Assembly: GCF_003863965.1 (NCBI RefSeq)
Contig: NZ_RRCN01000001.1
Span: forward strand, 5,166,304 to 5,230,303
Length of the DNA: 64,000 nucleotides
Direction of reading: 5' to 3'
Source of the DNA: Paenibacillus oralis
GTDB taxonomy: Bacteria > Bacillota > Bacilli > Paenibacillales > Paenibacillaceae
In this document: piece after piece, positions 51,862 through 60,031 of the stretch
Layout of the letters: each line of letters starts with the position of its first letter
Numbering within the stretch: the stretch's first letter is position 1
Made by a program: the position numbers and the translations under genes
Notes under the pieces: model-generated
Told to the model about the DNA's origin: nothing
Databases searched by the model: none
What the model saw: the letters and a program-made list of their open reading frames with translations, nothing else

Positions 51862-52746
51862 ATGAAAAAGTTCAAAAAGTTTTATATCGAAACGACCAGC
51901 ATTTGCAATTTGGCGTGCAGCTTTTGTCCGCCGACACACCGCAATGCGCAGTTTATCAAAACGGAAGACTTCAGCAAAATTTTGGATGACATTAAACCTC
52001 ATACGGATTATATTTATTTCCACGTAAAAGGGGAGCCGCTTCTTCATCCCAAAATCGGCCAGCTTCTGGACATCAGCCACGAAAAAGGATTCCAGGTGAA
52101 CATCACGACCAACGGCACGTTGATTCCAAAGATTAAGCATAAGCTGCTCGGCAAGCCGGCGCTGCGCCAGATGAATTTTTCGCTGCACAGCTTTGACGGG
52201 CATGAAGGTTCCACGGACCGGGAGGGTTACTTGTCCTCCATTTTGTCTTTCGTCCGGGAGGCCGTCGCTTCCTCCGATCTGATCGTTTCGTTCCGGCTCT
52301 GGAACTTGACGAAGGACAACGAGACGAATTTGCAGCGCAAACGCAATCGGGAGACTTTGGAAATGATTGAACAAGAGTTTGGTCTGGATTACCGCATCGA
52401 GGAAAAAGTCGTACCCGGCAGCGGGGTCAAATTGGCCGAGCGGATTTACCTGAATCAGGACCATGAGTTCGCCTGGCCGGATTTGAAAGCGCAGGAGGAC
52501 GACGGCAAAGGCTTTTGCCACGCGCTTCGCAATCAGGCGGGGATTTTGGTCGACGGTACGGTGATCCCTTGCTGCCTTGACGGCGAAGGGGTGATCAACC
52601 TCGGCAACGTGTACCAAACGCCGTTCTCGGAAATTATCGAAGGGGAACGGGCCAACCGGTTGTACGAAGGTTTTTCGCGCCGGGTAGCGGTCGAGGAACT
52701 TTGCCGGAAATGCGGCTACCGCCAGCGTTTTGGCGGCGAAGCTTAA
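51862..52746 (+). CDS. Radical SAM protein with C-terminal SPASM-like cysteines
   Basis: A 294-aa enzyme. The [4Fe-4S] motif is TSICNLACSFCPP (CX3CX2C) near the N-terminus, followed by HVKGEPLLHPK and NITTNGTLI. The C-terminal part has FCHALRNQAGILVDGTVIPC, a second Cys (CCLDGEGVINLGN) and CRKCGYR, a compact SPASM/twitch cluster. It probably modifies a peptide or small molecule; no precursor-peptide gene is visible beside it. ATG 51862 has only a weak AGTAGG site. A terminator follows. Confidence 0.82.
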   Translation: MKKFKKFYIETTSICNLACSFCPPTHRNAQFIKTEDFSKILDDIKPHTDYIYFHVKGEPLLHPKIGQLLDISHEKGFQVNITTNGTLIPKIKHKLLGKPALRQMNFSLHSFDGHEGSTDREGYLSSILSFVREAVASSDLIVSFRLWNLTKDNETNLQRKRNRETLEMIEQEFGLDYRIEEKVVPGSGVKLAERIYLNQDHEFAWPDLKAQEDDGKGFCHALRNQAGILVDGTVIPCCLDGEGVINLGNVYQTPFSEIIEGERANRLYEGFSRRVAVEELCRKCGYRQRFGGEA

Positions 52747-52759
52747 AACGAGGTGTTGT

Positions 52760-52786
52760 AAAAGGAGCCGATACGGCTCCTTTTTT
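52760..52786 (+). terminator. Terminator after the radical SAM gene
   Basis: AAAGGAGCC and GGCTCCTTT flank a 5-nt loop, followed by TTTT. Confidence 0.92.
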
Positions 52787-52829
52787 ATAGGAAGCGCTGC
52801 AGCCATTTGTACCCGCGGAAATAACGGTA

Positions 52830-53025
52830 AAAAAGGCCGCTATTTTGGCCAAAGGAGGAGTTCAGCGAAAATAGTGGAACTTTTTTCCTCTATTTTCGTC
52901 GAGTGGGGCAAAAAAGGCGTTTTATTCAAGGTTAGCAGGAAAATAGGCACCAAAAGTACCGCTATTTTGTAAGAGAGAGGAAAAATCGAAAAAATAGCGA
53001 CATAAATTACCGCTATGCTGGGACG
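52830..53025. repeat. Palindromic repeat cluster 4: CGCTATTTT motifs in both orientations
   Basis: Short motifs CCGCTATTTT, CTATTTTCG and their reverse CGAAAATAG, AAAATAGG, AAAATAGCG recur six or more times in about 190 bp and form nested hairpins, for example AAAATAG (52940) with CTATTTT (52962). It is less regular than clusters 1-3 but of similar size and position, between a terminator and the next gene. Confidence 0.6.
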
Positions 53026-53116
53026 GCCATTTCCTCCCCGCGCTTAAAGCGAGGGGAACAGTCCACACGCTACAGTGAGTAGGACCAACCTGTAAACCGC
53101 ACGCATCGGAGCAGCT

Positions 53117-53163
53117 AAATGAGCATACCCGCCACAAATGAGCAGGCCCAAGGCAAATGAGCA
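53117..53163. repeat. Three AAATGAGCA copies at exact 19-bp spacing
   Basis: AAATGAGCA begins at 53117, 53136 and 53155. The spacers differ (TACCCGCCAC, GGCCCAAGGC). The last copy ends about 25 bp beyond the mqnD stop codon. The function is unknown. Confidence 0.6.
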
Positions 53164-53189
53164 TTTCCACCGCCGGCGACGGCCGCGCC

Positions 53190-54029
53190 TTATCTCAGCT
53201 TCGCGGGATCCACCTTCGGGACCAGCCCTTCGGCCGCGGCGCGGTCGAGCAGGGCGGCTACGGCGGCATAGCCGTCTTCACCCAGTTCCGCCGTGTACCG
53301 GTTGACGTACAAGTTGATGTGCGCCTGCGTCACTTCCGGCGACATTTCCTGCGCGTGGCTCATCACGTAATCGGCGGACGCCTCGGGATGAGCCCAGGCG
53401 TATTCGACCGATTCCCGCGTCCAGCGGGCGAGGGCCGGCAGGTCCAGCGAGCGGCGGGCGATGATGGCGCCAAGCGGAATCGGCAGTCCCGTATCGGATT
53501 CCCACCAGCTGCCCAGATCCTGAAGCATCGCAAGCCCGTAGTTCTGATAGGTGAACCGGGCCTCGTGAATGACCAGCCCGGCGTCGATGTCGCCGCGCTG
53601 CACGGCCGGCATGATCTCGTCAAACGGCATGACGATGATTTCGCCGACGCCGCCCGGAACATGCTGCGCGGCCCACAGCCGGAACAGCAGGTAGGCGGTC
53701 GAGCGTTCGCTGGGGACCGCTACCCGGCGTCCGGACAGGGCGACCGCGCCCTCCGCGCCGCCCTCCGTTCCGGCGGTCAGCACGAGCGGCCCGCAGCCGC
53801 GGCCCAGCGCGCCGCCGCAGGGCAGCAGCGCGTATTCGTCCAGCAGCCAAGGCAGGGCGGCATAAGAGACCTTAAGCACATCAGGTCCTTGACCGGATGT
53901 CGCGAGGCCGTTCGTAATGTCGATATCCGCATAAGTCACGTCCAACTCGGGCGCCCCAGGGATTAGACCGTGCACCCAGGCGTGAAAAACGAAAGTATCG
54001 TTGGGACAAGGGGAAAAAGCGATTTTCAT
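53190..54029 (-). CDS. mqnD: 1,4-dihydroxy-6-naphthoate synthase (futalosine pathway)
   Basis: A 279-aa periplasmic-binding-protein-fold enzyme that converts cyclic dehypoxanthinyl futalosine to 1,4-dihydroxy-6-naphthoate. The start MKIAFSPCPNDTFVFHAWVH is diagnostic, and DIDITNGLATSGQGPDVLKV, AVPSERSTAYLLFRL, GDIDAGLVIHEARFTYQNYG and LGSWWESDTGLPIPLGAII all fit MqnD. The ATG overlaps the TGA of mqnB by 4 bp; GGAGGTG lies upstream within mqnB. The enzyme acts in the alternative menaquinone route. Confidence 0.95.
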   Translation of the reverse strand: MKIAFSPCPNDTFVFHAWVHGLIPGAPELDVTYADIDITNGLATSGQGPDVLKVSYAALPWLLDEYALLPCGGALGRGCGPLVLTAGTEGGAEGAVALSGRRVAVPSERSTAYLLFRLWAAQHVPGGVGEIIVMPFDEIMPAVQRGDIDAGLVIHEARFTYQNYGLAMLQDLGSWWESDTGLPIPLGAIIARRSLDLPALARWTRESVEYAWAHPEASADYVMSHAQEMSPEVTQAHINLYVNRYTAELGEDGYAAVAALLDRAAAEGLVPKVDPAKLR

Positions 54030-54751
54030 GATAGCAGCACCTCCGGTAGTATTGTGCAGGCTTGTTCCAGCGCCCGCAGGGCATCGCCGATTTTCCACAG
54101 CTCGCGCTGGCGCGGGCCGACGGCGTTGGAAATGGCGCGCAGCTCCAGCGCCGGAAGGCCAAACTGGCGCGCCGCTTCGGCGACGCCGAAGCCTTCCATC
54201 GCTTCGGCTCCCGCGCCGGGGAAGCGCGCCCGCAGCGCTGCGGCCGTTTCCGCCGTGCCGGTGGCGGTCGACAGCGTCAGCACCGGCCCGCAATAAGCCG
54301 GGAGTCCGGCAGCGGCAAGGGCCTCCGCCCAGCGGGCGGCGAGCCCGCGTTCCACCGCGATCCGCGCGGAGCCGAAGCCAAGCTCGTCCACGCTTGCGAA
54401 GCCATCCGGCGCTTCCGCCCCCAGGTCGGCGGCGATGATTTCGCTGGCGACGACCAGCGAACCGACCTCGGCGACCCCGGGGAAACCGCCGCCGATGCCC
54501 GCGCTGATGACGAGCTTGTATTCGCCGCCAGTGCGAGCGAGCGCCGCTGCCGTCGCGGCGGCCGCCGATGCCGGGCCAACGCCGGCAAGGCGCACCTCTG
54601 CGCCGGTATGTGCATGTCCGCCCAGGCCACGCAGCACGGCATCCCGTTCCGCCTCCACCGCCGTCATGATCAGGACGCGTTTCGGCGCACGAAATGAAGC
54701 GCCACCGGCCGCGGAGGCCCCTGGACGATGTATGAAATCAGAAAGGTCCAT
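54026..54751 (-). CDS. mqnB: Futalosine hydrolase
   Basis: A 241-aa nucleoside-phosphorylase-fold hydrolase that removes hypoxanthine from futalosine. Signs are LIMTAVEAERDAVLRGL, KLVISAGIGGGFPGVAEVGS, VVASEIIAADLGAEAPDGFA and the purine-binding EAMEGFGVAEAARQFGLPAL. An N-terminal extension of about 20 residues precedes the fold. It begins after AAGGAG. It is very GC-rich, more than its neighbours. The overlapping mqnD is the next pathway step but one. The other genes (mqnA, mqnC, mqnE) are not in this window. Confidence 0.93.
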   Translation of the reverse strand: MDLSDFIHRPGASAAGGASFRAPKRVLIMTAVEAERDAVLRGLGGHAHTGAEVRLAGVGPASAAAATAAALARTGGEYKLVISAGIGGGFPGVAEVGSLVVASEIIAADLGAEAPDGFASVDELGFGSARIAVERGLAARWAEALAAAGLPAYCGPVLTLSTATGTAETAAALRARFPGAGAEAMEGFGVAEAARQFGLPALELRAISNAVGPRQRELWKIGDALRALEQACTILPEVLLS

Positions 54752-54908
54752 AACAGCTTGACAACTCCTTAACCAAACTCACTCTTCAAATTATATAGCT
54801 CTGTTCCGGGAATTCCAAGCAGGGCTTGGCCGGGGCCGCTGAGATTCAGGGCCAATCCGCAGAGCAACTGCGCCGTTTGACAGCGGCCAACCGGCCCGGG
54901 CAGCGGCA

Positions 54909-54945
54909 GCAAAAACAGCAAAAACCAGCAAAAAACAGCAAAAAC
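54909..54945. repeat. Short CAGCAAAAA microsatellite
   Basis: CAGCAAAAA-type units repeat four times with small changes (CAGCAAAAAC, CAGCAAAAAC, CAGCAAAAAA, CAGCAAAAAC). On the minus strand this gives the T-rich tail of the namA terminator. Slippage is the likely origin. Confidence 0.7.
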
Positions 54946-54947
54946 CG

Positions 54948-54989
54948 GACCTTGAGCCTACGCAAACCTGCGTACGAAAGCTCAAGGTC
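54948..54989 (-). terminator. Terminator of namA
   Basis: GACCTTGAGC (54948-54957) pairs with GCTCAAGGTC (54980-54989), with inner ACGCA/TGCGT. On the minus strand it is followed by CCGGTTTTTGC. Confidence 0.8.
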
Positions 54990-55027
54990 AGGCTTATAAA
55001 ATAGCTTTCACCAATCCTAAGCGGGGG

Positions 55028-56038
55028 TCAGGCTCTCTGATATTGAACGGGACGTTCCAGCGTTGTGCGCAGCTCCTTGGCCGCTTCGTACGGCCAATAA
55101 GGATTGCGCAGCAATTCGCGGCCGAGGAACACGAGATCGGCGCGGCCGTTCCCGACAACTTCCTCCGCTTGGGCCGGGCTGTTGATCAAGCCGACCGCCC
55201 CGGTAGCGATGCCAGCCTGTGCGCGAATCTGATCCGCCAGATTCACTTGGTAACCGGGGAATACGTCGATTGAGGCCGGAACGAGCCCACCGGAGCTGCA
55301 GTCGATCAAATTGACGCCCTGTTCCTTCATACGGCGGGCATAATCAACGTATTGGTCCAGCGAGTTTCCTTCCGGCGTATATTCATTGGCCGAAACCCGC
55401 ACGAACAGCGGGCCGTCCCATACGGTTTGCACCGCGTCGATCACTTCGCTGAGCAGACGGTAACGGCCGTCCGCGTCGCCGCCGTATTGATCGTCCCGCC
55501 CGTTCGAAACCGGGGAGAGGAATTCGTGGATCAGGTAACCGTGGGCGCCATGGATTTCGATCACATCGAACCCGGCTTCCTTCGCCCGGCGCGCCCCTTC
55601 CCGAAAACCTTCGACGATCCGCCGGATATCGTCCGCGTCGGCGGCTTTTGGCATTTTCATGTCCGGGAACGGGATGGCCGATGGAGCAACGATCGTTTCG
55701 TCCAGCACCGCTTTTCTGCCGGCGTGCGCAAGCTGAATCCCGATCTTGGCGCCGTTTTGGTGAACAAGGTCTGTGATTTCCTTCAGCCCGGCGATATGCT
55801 CATCGCTCCAGATGCCGAGGTCCTTATAGCTGATCCGTCCTTTGGGAACGACGGCGGTCGCTTCCACGATGATCAGGCCGACGCCGCCTACGGCCCGGCT
55901 GGCATAGTGAATCCGGTGCCAGTCGCCGATTTTTCCGTCCTGGTTCGGGGAAGAGTACATGCACATAGGAGACATGACGATTCTATTTTTTAAGGTAACC
56001 TGCTTTACCGTCCATGGGGAAAACAGTTTGGCGCTCAT
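55028..56038 (-). CDS. namA: NADPH dehydrogenase of the old-yellow-enzyme family (YqjM-like)
   Basis: A 336-aa FMN ene-reductase. The start [28 protein letters not shown] with the redox-tuning Cys, QLAHAGRKA, the catalytic-type [19 protein letters not shown] and [20 protein letters not shown] are all typical of YqjM. It reduces activated double bonds of electrophiles, with NADPH. The ATG at 56038 follows AAGGAGTGG; the frame extends further upstream without a site. The divergent region holds a perfect 9-bp inverted repeat that may be its operator. Confidence 0.93.
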   Translation of the reverse strand: MSAKLFSPWTVKQVTLKNRIVMSPMCMYSSPNQDGKIGDWHRIHYASRAVGGVGLIIVEATAVVPKGRISYKDLGIWSDEHIAGLKEITDLVHQNGAKIGIQLAHAGRKAVLDETIVAPSAIPFPDMKMPKAADADDIRRIVEGFREGARRAKEAGFDVIEIHGAHGYLIHEFLSPVSNGRDDQYGGDADGRYRLLSEVIDAVQTVWDGPLFVRVSANEYTPEGNSLDQYVDYARRMKEQGVNLIDCSSGGLVPASIDVFPGYQVNLADQIRAQAGIATGAVGLINSPAQAEEVVGNGRADLVFLGRELLRNPYWPYEAAKELRTTLERPVQYQRA

Positions 56039-56142
56039 TACAACCACTCCTTCTAAATTTATCGTTTTTGACCAAAAAACAACCCATCCTATATCATCGT
56101 AATTCACACCACACGAAGATACAAGTACGCACGAATTTGTAG

Positions 56143-56166
56143 TATAGTATACTTTTTTATACTATA
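56143..56166. promoter_or_regulatory. Perfect 9-bp inverted repeat upstream of namA
   Basis: TATAGTATA (56143-56151) and TATACTATA (56158-56166) flank a 6-nt spacer. TACTAT/ATAGTA-type palindromes are the targets of the HxlR/MarR-type repressors that sense quinones and electrophiles in Bacillus, which suits namA. The site lies 105 bp from the namA start codon. Confidence 0.55.
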
Positions 56167-56185
56167 AACGGGAGGCTTGACCTTA

Positions 56186-56227
56186 ATGATTTTGGGCGCT
56201 GCCGTCGGACTGAAGCTGATTTCGTAA
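56186..56227 (+). CDS. Possible 13-residue micro-ORF, or remnant of a gene start
   Basis: ATG 56186, behind GGGAGGC, opens 13 codons (MILGAAVGLKLIS) to TAA. It lies 20 bp downstream of the inverted repeat and opposite to namA. It may be the broken start of a divergent gene. Confidence 0.25.
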   Translation: MILGAAVGLKLIS

Positions 56228-56263
56228 AAGGGGAGCTCTGCCAGCCGCCGCCTTAAATGCTAA

Positions 56264-56306
56264 AAACCGCTTCGCCCGGCAATTTAATGTCGGAGCAAAG
56301 CGGTTT
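56264..56306 (-). terminator. Terminator of the small-protein/DUF4062 operon
   Basis: AAACCGCTTTGC pairs with GCGAAGCGGTTT on the minus strand, followed by TTAGC. It is 14 bp beyond the stop of the 63-aa gene. Confidence 0.8.
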
Positions 56307-56320
56307 ATGATTTGGAAAGC

Positions 56321-56512
56321 TTAAACCTTTTTGCTGGCCTGGGCAAAACGGTCCTTAATCTGTTTGTTGTTGCGTTTCATCGCCGAGCGCTGGTCGCGTA
56401 AAATTTGGGAGGAATTTTTGTCCGAAGGCGCAAACAGCAGCGCTTCCTTCGGCTGAAAACCGACGGCTTTGGAGACGACTCCGTTTTTGGATACGAATAC
56501 ACCGCGACTCAA
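56321..56512 (-). CDS. Small basic protein coupled to the DUF4062 gene (63 aa)
   Basis: TTG 56512 overlaps the stop of the DUF4062 gene (TTGA), with AGGAGGG about 9 bp upstream; an ATG at 56533 sits before that site and is less likely. The sequence (SRGVFVSKNGVVSKAVGFQP, EALLFAPSDKNSSQILRDQR, C-terminal FAQASKKV) is basic and not in a family I know. Confidence 0.65.
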   Translation of the reverse strand: MSRGVFVSKNGVVSKAVGFQPKEALLFAPSDKNSSQILRDQRSAMKRNNKQIKDRFAQASKKV

Positions 56513-57663
56513 GACGGCATCCCTCCTAAACATAATTTCACAAATTGAATGATGACCGGATTTTTACTCATTATAGCATGATTGGCGCTCTCTTTGTAGC
56601 GGATGAATTTCCTGTAATCCCATGCCGGGTCGGCCGGGAAATGCAGCGTCAAGACATATTCGCCCGAGCGGATGCAGTAATAGAACATGCTTTTTGATTC
56701 CGTGAAAAAAACCTGCTCCTGCTGGTTCCCCAAATGGTAGGTTAATACGGCGTAGGAGCCGTTGTTGTCAAGGGTGTATTCCGTCGGTCCGTTCGCCTCG
56801 CCGGCTTGAGCCACGGCCTTCAGCCTGTCACCCGACCGGACGTACAGCGTGGCCGCGCTGCAATCCTTGTAATGGCCGACCTGTTCGCTAATATACTGTC
56901 CGTATCGGTGCTCGATCATTCCGCCGTCAAACGGGGAGATGAGCCTCCGAAGAAACGCCTCCGGTTCCCGCAGACCGCCGATATCCAGCTGCGGAAGCAG
57001 GCCGCTGATAAGCTCGTACGCTTGATCGAATTGCTCCAGACGTTCGCTGTTTTGTTCGATCGACAGCTCCAGCGGAAGCAGTAGAGAGCCGCGCCTGAGC
57101 AGATCGCTGAAATACCCGCGCCAATCGATCGGAACGCCCAGCGAAAGATCGTCGATGTATATTTTGCGTATGGCGATGTCGTAAAGCAGAAACCATATGT
57201 AAGGATCGATATGGGAAGGCAGGCTGCGCTCGGCAGCCAGGAGATCCATCATATGCCGGGAGCTCGGAAACCGTTCTTCCTTGGCGATAAACCGGTCGAT
57301 GAACGGTTCAAGCAGCGGCTTGACGCTGCCGAAAAACAGCGCTTTGATCTGGACGTCGCTAAAGACGAGAATCGTTTTACCGGCTTCAAACGCTTTGATG
57401 AATTCGAGATGAGTGACCGTTCGATCGGCACCCGGATCATAGGTGCCGGCTTTGCCGCCGATAAACAGCAAATAAATGTCGCATTCCTCCACCGCCTCGA
57501 GGCAGCGGATCACGGGATCGGTCCCGGCCGGCCACGGACCGAGATTCTCCTCCCACATGACCGGCTCATGCCCCATAGCGGCCAGTTCCCGGAACGCGGT
57601 TTTGCGGAGAGGCTTCAACCCGTCTTCGTTCACGGAGCTAATGAACACCTTTGTTTTCGCCAC
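56509..57663 (-). CDS. DUF4062 domain protein with unknown C-terminal region
   Basis: A 384-aa protein. The N-terminus (about 1-110) is a DUF4062 domain: KVFISSVNEDGLKPLRKTAF, AMGHEPVMWEENLGPWP and VEECDIYLLFIGGKAGTYDP. The domain is TIR-like in fold and is found at the N-terminus of STAND ATPases and of some anti-phage proteins. The remaining about 270 residues are unrecognised: a helical middle and a C-terminal part with FFTESKSMFYYCIRSGEYVL. GTG 57663, nine bases after GGGAGTG, is favoured over ATG 57708. The NAD-hydrolase glutamate of true TIR enzymes is not evident. It may be a sensor or effector; unknown. Confidence 0.75.
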   Translation of the reverse strand: MAKTKVFISSVNEDGLKPLRKTAFRELAAMGHEPVMWEENLGPWPAGTDPVIRCLEAVEECDIYLLFIGGKAGTYDPGADRTVTHLEFIKAFEAGKTILVFSDVQIKALFFGSVKPLLEPFIDRFIAKEERFPSSRHMMDLLAAERSLPSHIDPYIWFLLYDIAIRKIYIDDLSLGVPIDWRGYFSDLLRRGSLLLPLELSIEQNSERLEQFDQAYELISGLLPQLDIGGLREPEAFLRRLISPFDGGMIEHRYGQYISEQVGHYKDCSAATLYVRSGDRLKAVAQAGEANGPTEYTLDNNGSYAVLTYHLGNQQEQVFFTESKSMFYYCIRSGEYVLTLHFPADPAWDYRKFIRYKESANHAIMSKNPVIIQFVKLCLGGMPS

Positions 57664-57743
57664 GGCTAAATACACTCCCGGATCGGTATTTCCAGCATTT
57701 TCTTCCATTATACCCCAGCCTGGCGGATTTGGACATCACCGTA

Positions 57744-59549
57744 TTATCCCGCCGGCAGCGCAGAGGTCAACCAGATGTCCTTAAAATCCATCCAGCCGAG
57801 ATTGTTGATCGCGAGCCCCCGAATCGACGGATGAACGTAAGTGTGCAGCTTCTGGTGAACCAAAAACATCACCTGGGCCTCTTCCTGGAGCCGGAATTCG
57901 ATTTGCCGGAGTAAAGCCCCGCGCCGTTCCGCGGAGGAGGAAGCCAGCACCTCGGCCACCATGCCAAACACCCAGCGCGTCAGCTCCGGGGGCATCGTCC
58001 GGCGCAGGAAGCTGTTATCCATCAAATAACATTCCAACTCGCAAACTTCGTCTTCGGCGAAGACGAGGCAGGACAAAACGCAGTCCGCCTCCTGGGAAAG
58101 ATCGGCCGTGTTGATCATATTCGATTTGTCCGCATAGCGGATTTCCACAGGAATTCCGATCGTGGCGCATTGCCACCGGATCCATTCCGCTTCATCGCGG
58201 TCCAGATAATTGGCGACAAGGCGAATCGGGGCACCGTCGTATCCGGATTCCTCCAATAGCTGCCGGGCCGCCGCGGGATCGTGGCGGTGGATGCCGAGTG
58301 CGGCATCTTCGGTAGGCCGGAAACTGCGGGCCGGGTATCCCGGTTTTCCGGTATGCGCGAGCATGCCGGGACGGTCGATGATCAGATTGACCGCCTGACG
58401 GAAAGCCAGCGATTGCTGGGGACCCTTTTTGTTGCGGTTCCAGTTGATCAGGCTGCATCCTTTGCAGAGCTTTTCGATCCGCTCCCAATCCGTGCCGGCA
58501 CGATCGGGAATACGGGTATCGCCCCCGATAATCTGCTCCCATTTGATTCGGGAGGAATTCGGGATGTTATCGGGCAGGAAGACGAGGGTTACGCCGTCCA
58601 AATAAGCTCTGCCGAGAAAATACGCCGGGTTCACCTCCAGCTCCATCCGGCTGTCGCTCCAGTGCGTCAGACGAAAAGGGCCCGTACCGCTCGGCTGCGT
58701 CCAAAAAGCTTGCTCATCCCGGCCGAGCAGGTCGGAGGGAAGAATGGAAGCGCAGGATGAACAGAGGAGGCGAGGGAACAGCCAGTTCGGCTGGGTCAGG
58801 AAAAATTTGACCGTTCTCGGGTCAGGCGCCTCCATGCGTTCCACGGTAGCCAACAGCCAGAGGTTGGCCGAACCGTCTTTCAGACGGCCGAAGGTAAAGA
58901 TGACGTCTTCCGCGGTCAGCTCTTTGCCGTGGTGAAAACGGACGCCTTTACGAAGGTGGAACGTCCATTCACCGCCGTTTTCACTATGCTCCCAATGGTG
59001 CGCAATCATCGGGACGACTTCGCCAAGCGTTCCGTCGAATTGGACCAGCCGGTCGAACAATTGCCGGACCAAATGCGAGTCGAACCCGTAAAACAGGTTG
59101 GCCGGATCAAGCGTCATCGGCTTCCTGTAAACGGGCAGGCGGAAAATGTCCCTGCAGCATTGGCCGGCGGCGAGCTGTTCTACCCCGAATTGCTCGTTCA
59201 GCCATAAAATAAACTGCTCCACCACCGGCTTATCCTCTTCGTACTGATTGAGGAACTCAAACGCCTCTCGATATTCCCCCTTTTGCGCCAGCGTTTGTGC
59301 CAGCTGCAGAAGAAAAGCGGACCGGCCGGCGCGCAGAACGAGCCGGGAACGATGGCCGCGGCCCCGGCCGGGATGCCACTCGATCAGCCCTTCCTCCTGC
59401 AGCTTGCGGATAATCAGCTTGACGTTTCGTTCGGTGCAGTGAAACAGCTCCGTTAAATCCTCCAGCGCCACCTCCACTTCCCGCGTTTCCAACGATTCCG
59501 GCCCGGAAAAATGATTGAGCAATGTTACATAACGTTCTGCCGTTAACAT
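57744..59549 (-). CDS. SgrR-family transcriptional regulator with solute-binding domain
   Basis: A 601-aa protein. An N-terminal winged-helix domain (about 1-110: LEDLTELFHCTERNVKLIIR, LQEEGLIEWHPGRGRGHRS) is fused to an SBP_bac_5 peptide-binding domain (about 130-560: PMTLDPANLFYGFDSHLVRQ, WTFHLRKGVRFHHGKELTAE, SGTGPFRLTHW). This is the SgrR/YbaE architecture. The cytoplasmic binding domain senses a sugar or peptide. The ATG at 59549 follows GGAGGCG; the frame is open 40 codons further without a site. Targets are not visible; the divergent 60-aa gene is a candidate. Confidence 0.9.
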   Translation of the reverse strand: MLTAERYVTLLNHFSGPESLETREVEVALEDLTELFHCTERNVKLIIRKLQEEGLIEWHPGRGRGHRSRLVLRAGRSAFLLQLAQTLAQKGEYREAFEFLNQYEEDKPVVEQFILWLNEQFGVEQLAAGQCCRDIFRLPVYRKPMTLDPANLFYGFDSHLVRQLFDRLVQFDGTLGEVVPMIAHHWEHSENGGEWTFHLRKGVRFHHGKELTAEDVIFTFGRLKDGSANLWLLATVERMEAPDPRTVKFFLTQPNWLFPRLLCSSCASILPSDLLGRDEQAFWTQPSGTGPFRLTHWSDSRMELEVNPAYFLGRAYLDGVTLVFLPDNIPNSSRIKWEQIIGGDTRIPDRAGTDWERIEKLCKGCSLINWNRNKKGPQQSLAFRQAVNLIIDRPGMLAHTGKPGYPARSFRPTEDAALGIHRHDPAAARQLLEESGYDGAPIRLVANYLDRDEAEWIRWQCATIGIPVEIRYADKSNMINTADLSQEADCVLSCLVFAEDEVCELECYLMDNSFLRRTMPPELTRWVFGMVAEVLASSSAERRGALLRQIEFRLQEEAQVMFLVHQKLHTYVHPSIRGLAINNLGWMDFKDIWLTSALPAG

Positions 59550-59752
59550 GTGAGTATCGCCTCCACAGCGGATATTATCTTGATGTTTGCAAGTACAAAG
59601 AACCGCATATTCCGGACATGTCCCCGCATATTTGCTTAAAAGGGGAAGTGCTTTTGGAATAGTGTACACTTTTTCTACCTGCTTTTAAAGCGGATAATGA
59701 GAGCAGTCAAGGCAGCTTGGATAAAACGGGAAGCCGTAGGGAGGTCATACGC

Positions 59753-59935
59753 ATGAGTTTCGATGAATTTTACCGCAGGGAGCGGGAGCTGAAGCAGTTT
59801 CATGACACAAAAAGCAAGCTTTACGAAGCTTGGCATATAGACGACAAGATCATTCGGGAACGGTGCGGCAAGGGCAAAAGGGCGGAAACCGCGTGGGTGA
59901 AGACGCTTCGGGCGTTTTTTCAAATGGTCAAATGA
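59753..59935 (+). CDS. Small basic protein (60 aa)
   Basis: A 60-residue frame behind GGGAGGTC. It reads MSFDEFYRRERELKQFHDTK, then ending RAETAWVKTLRAFFQMVK: helical and strongly charged. No known family. It is divergent from the SgrR-like regulator by about 200 bp. Confidence 0.65.
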   Translation: MSFDEFYRRERELKQFHDTKSKLYEAWHIDDKIIRERCGKGKRAETAWVKTLRAFFQMVK

Positions 59936-60031
59936 CAGAACTCTAAATCCGGCCTTTGCCCCGGAAGCAACCAAAGGTCCAAACGCATATGGTGAATAAG
60001 CCGTCTGATCCTATGCGTTAAGGAGGAGAAC

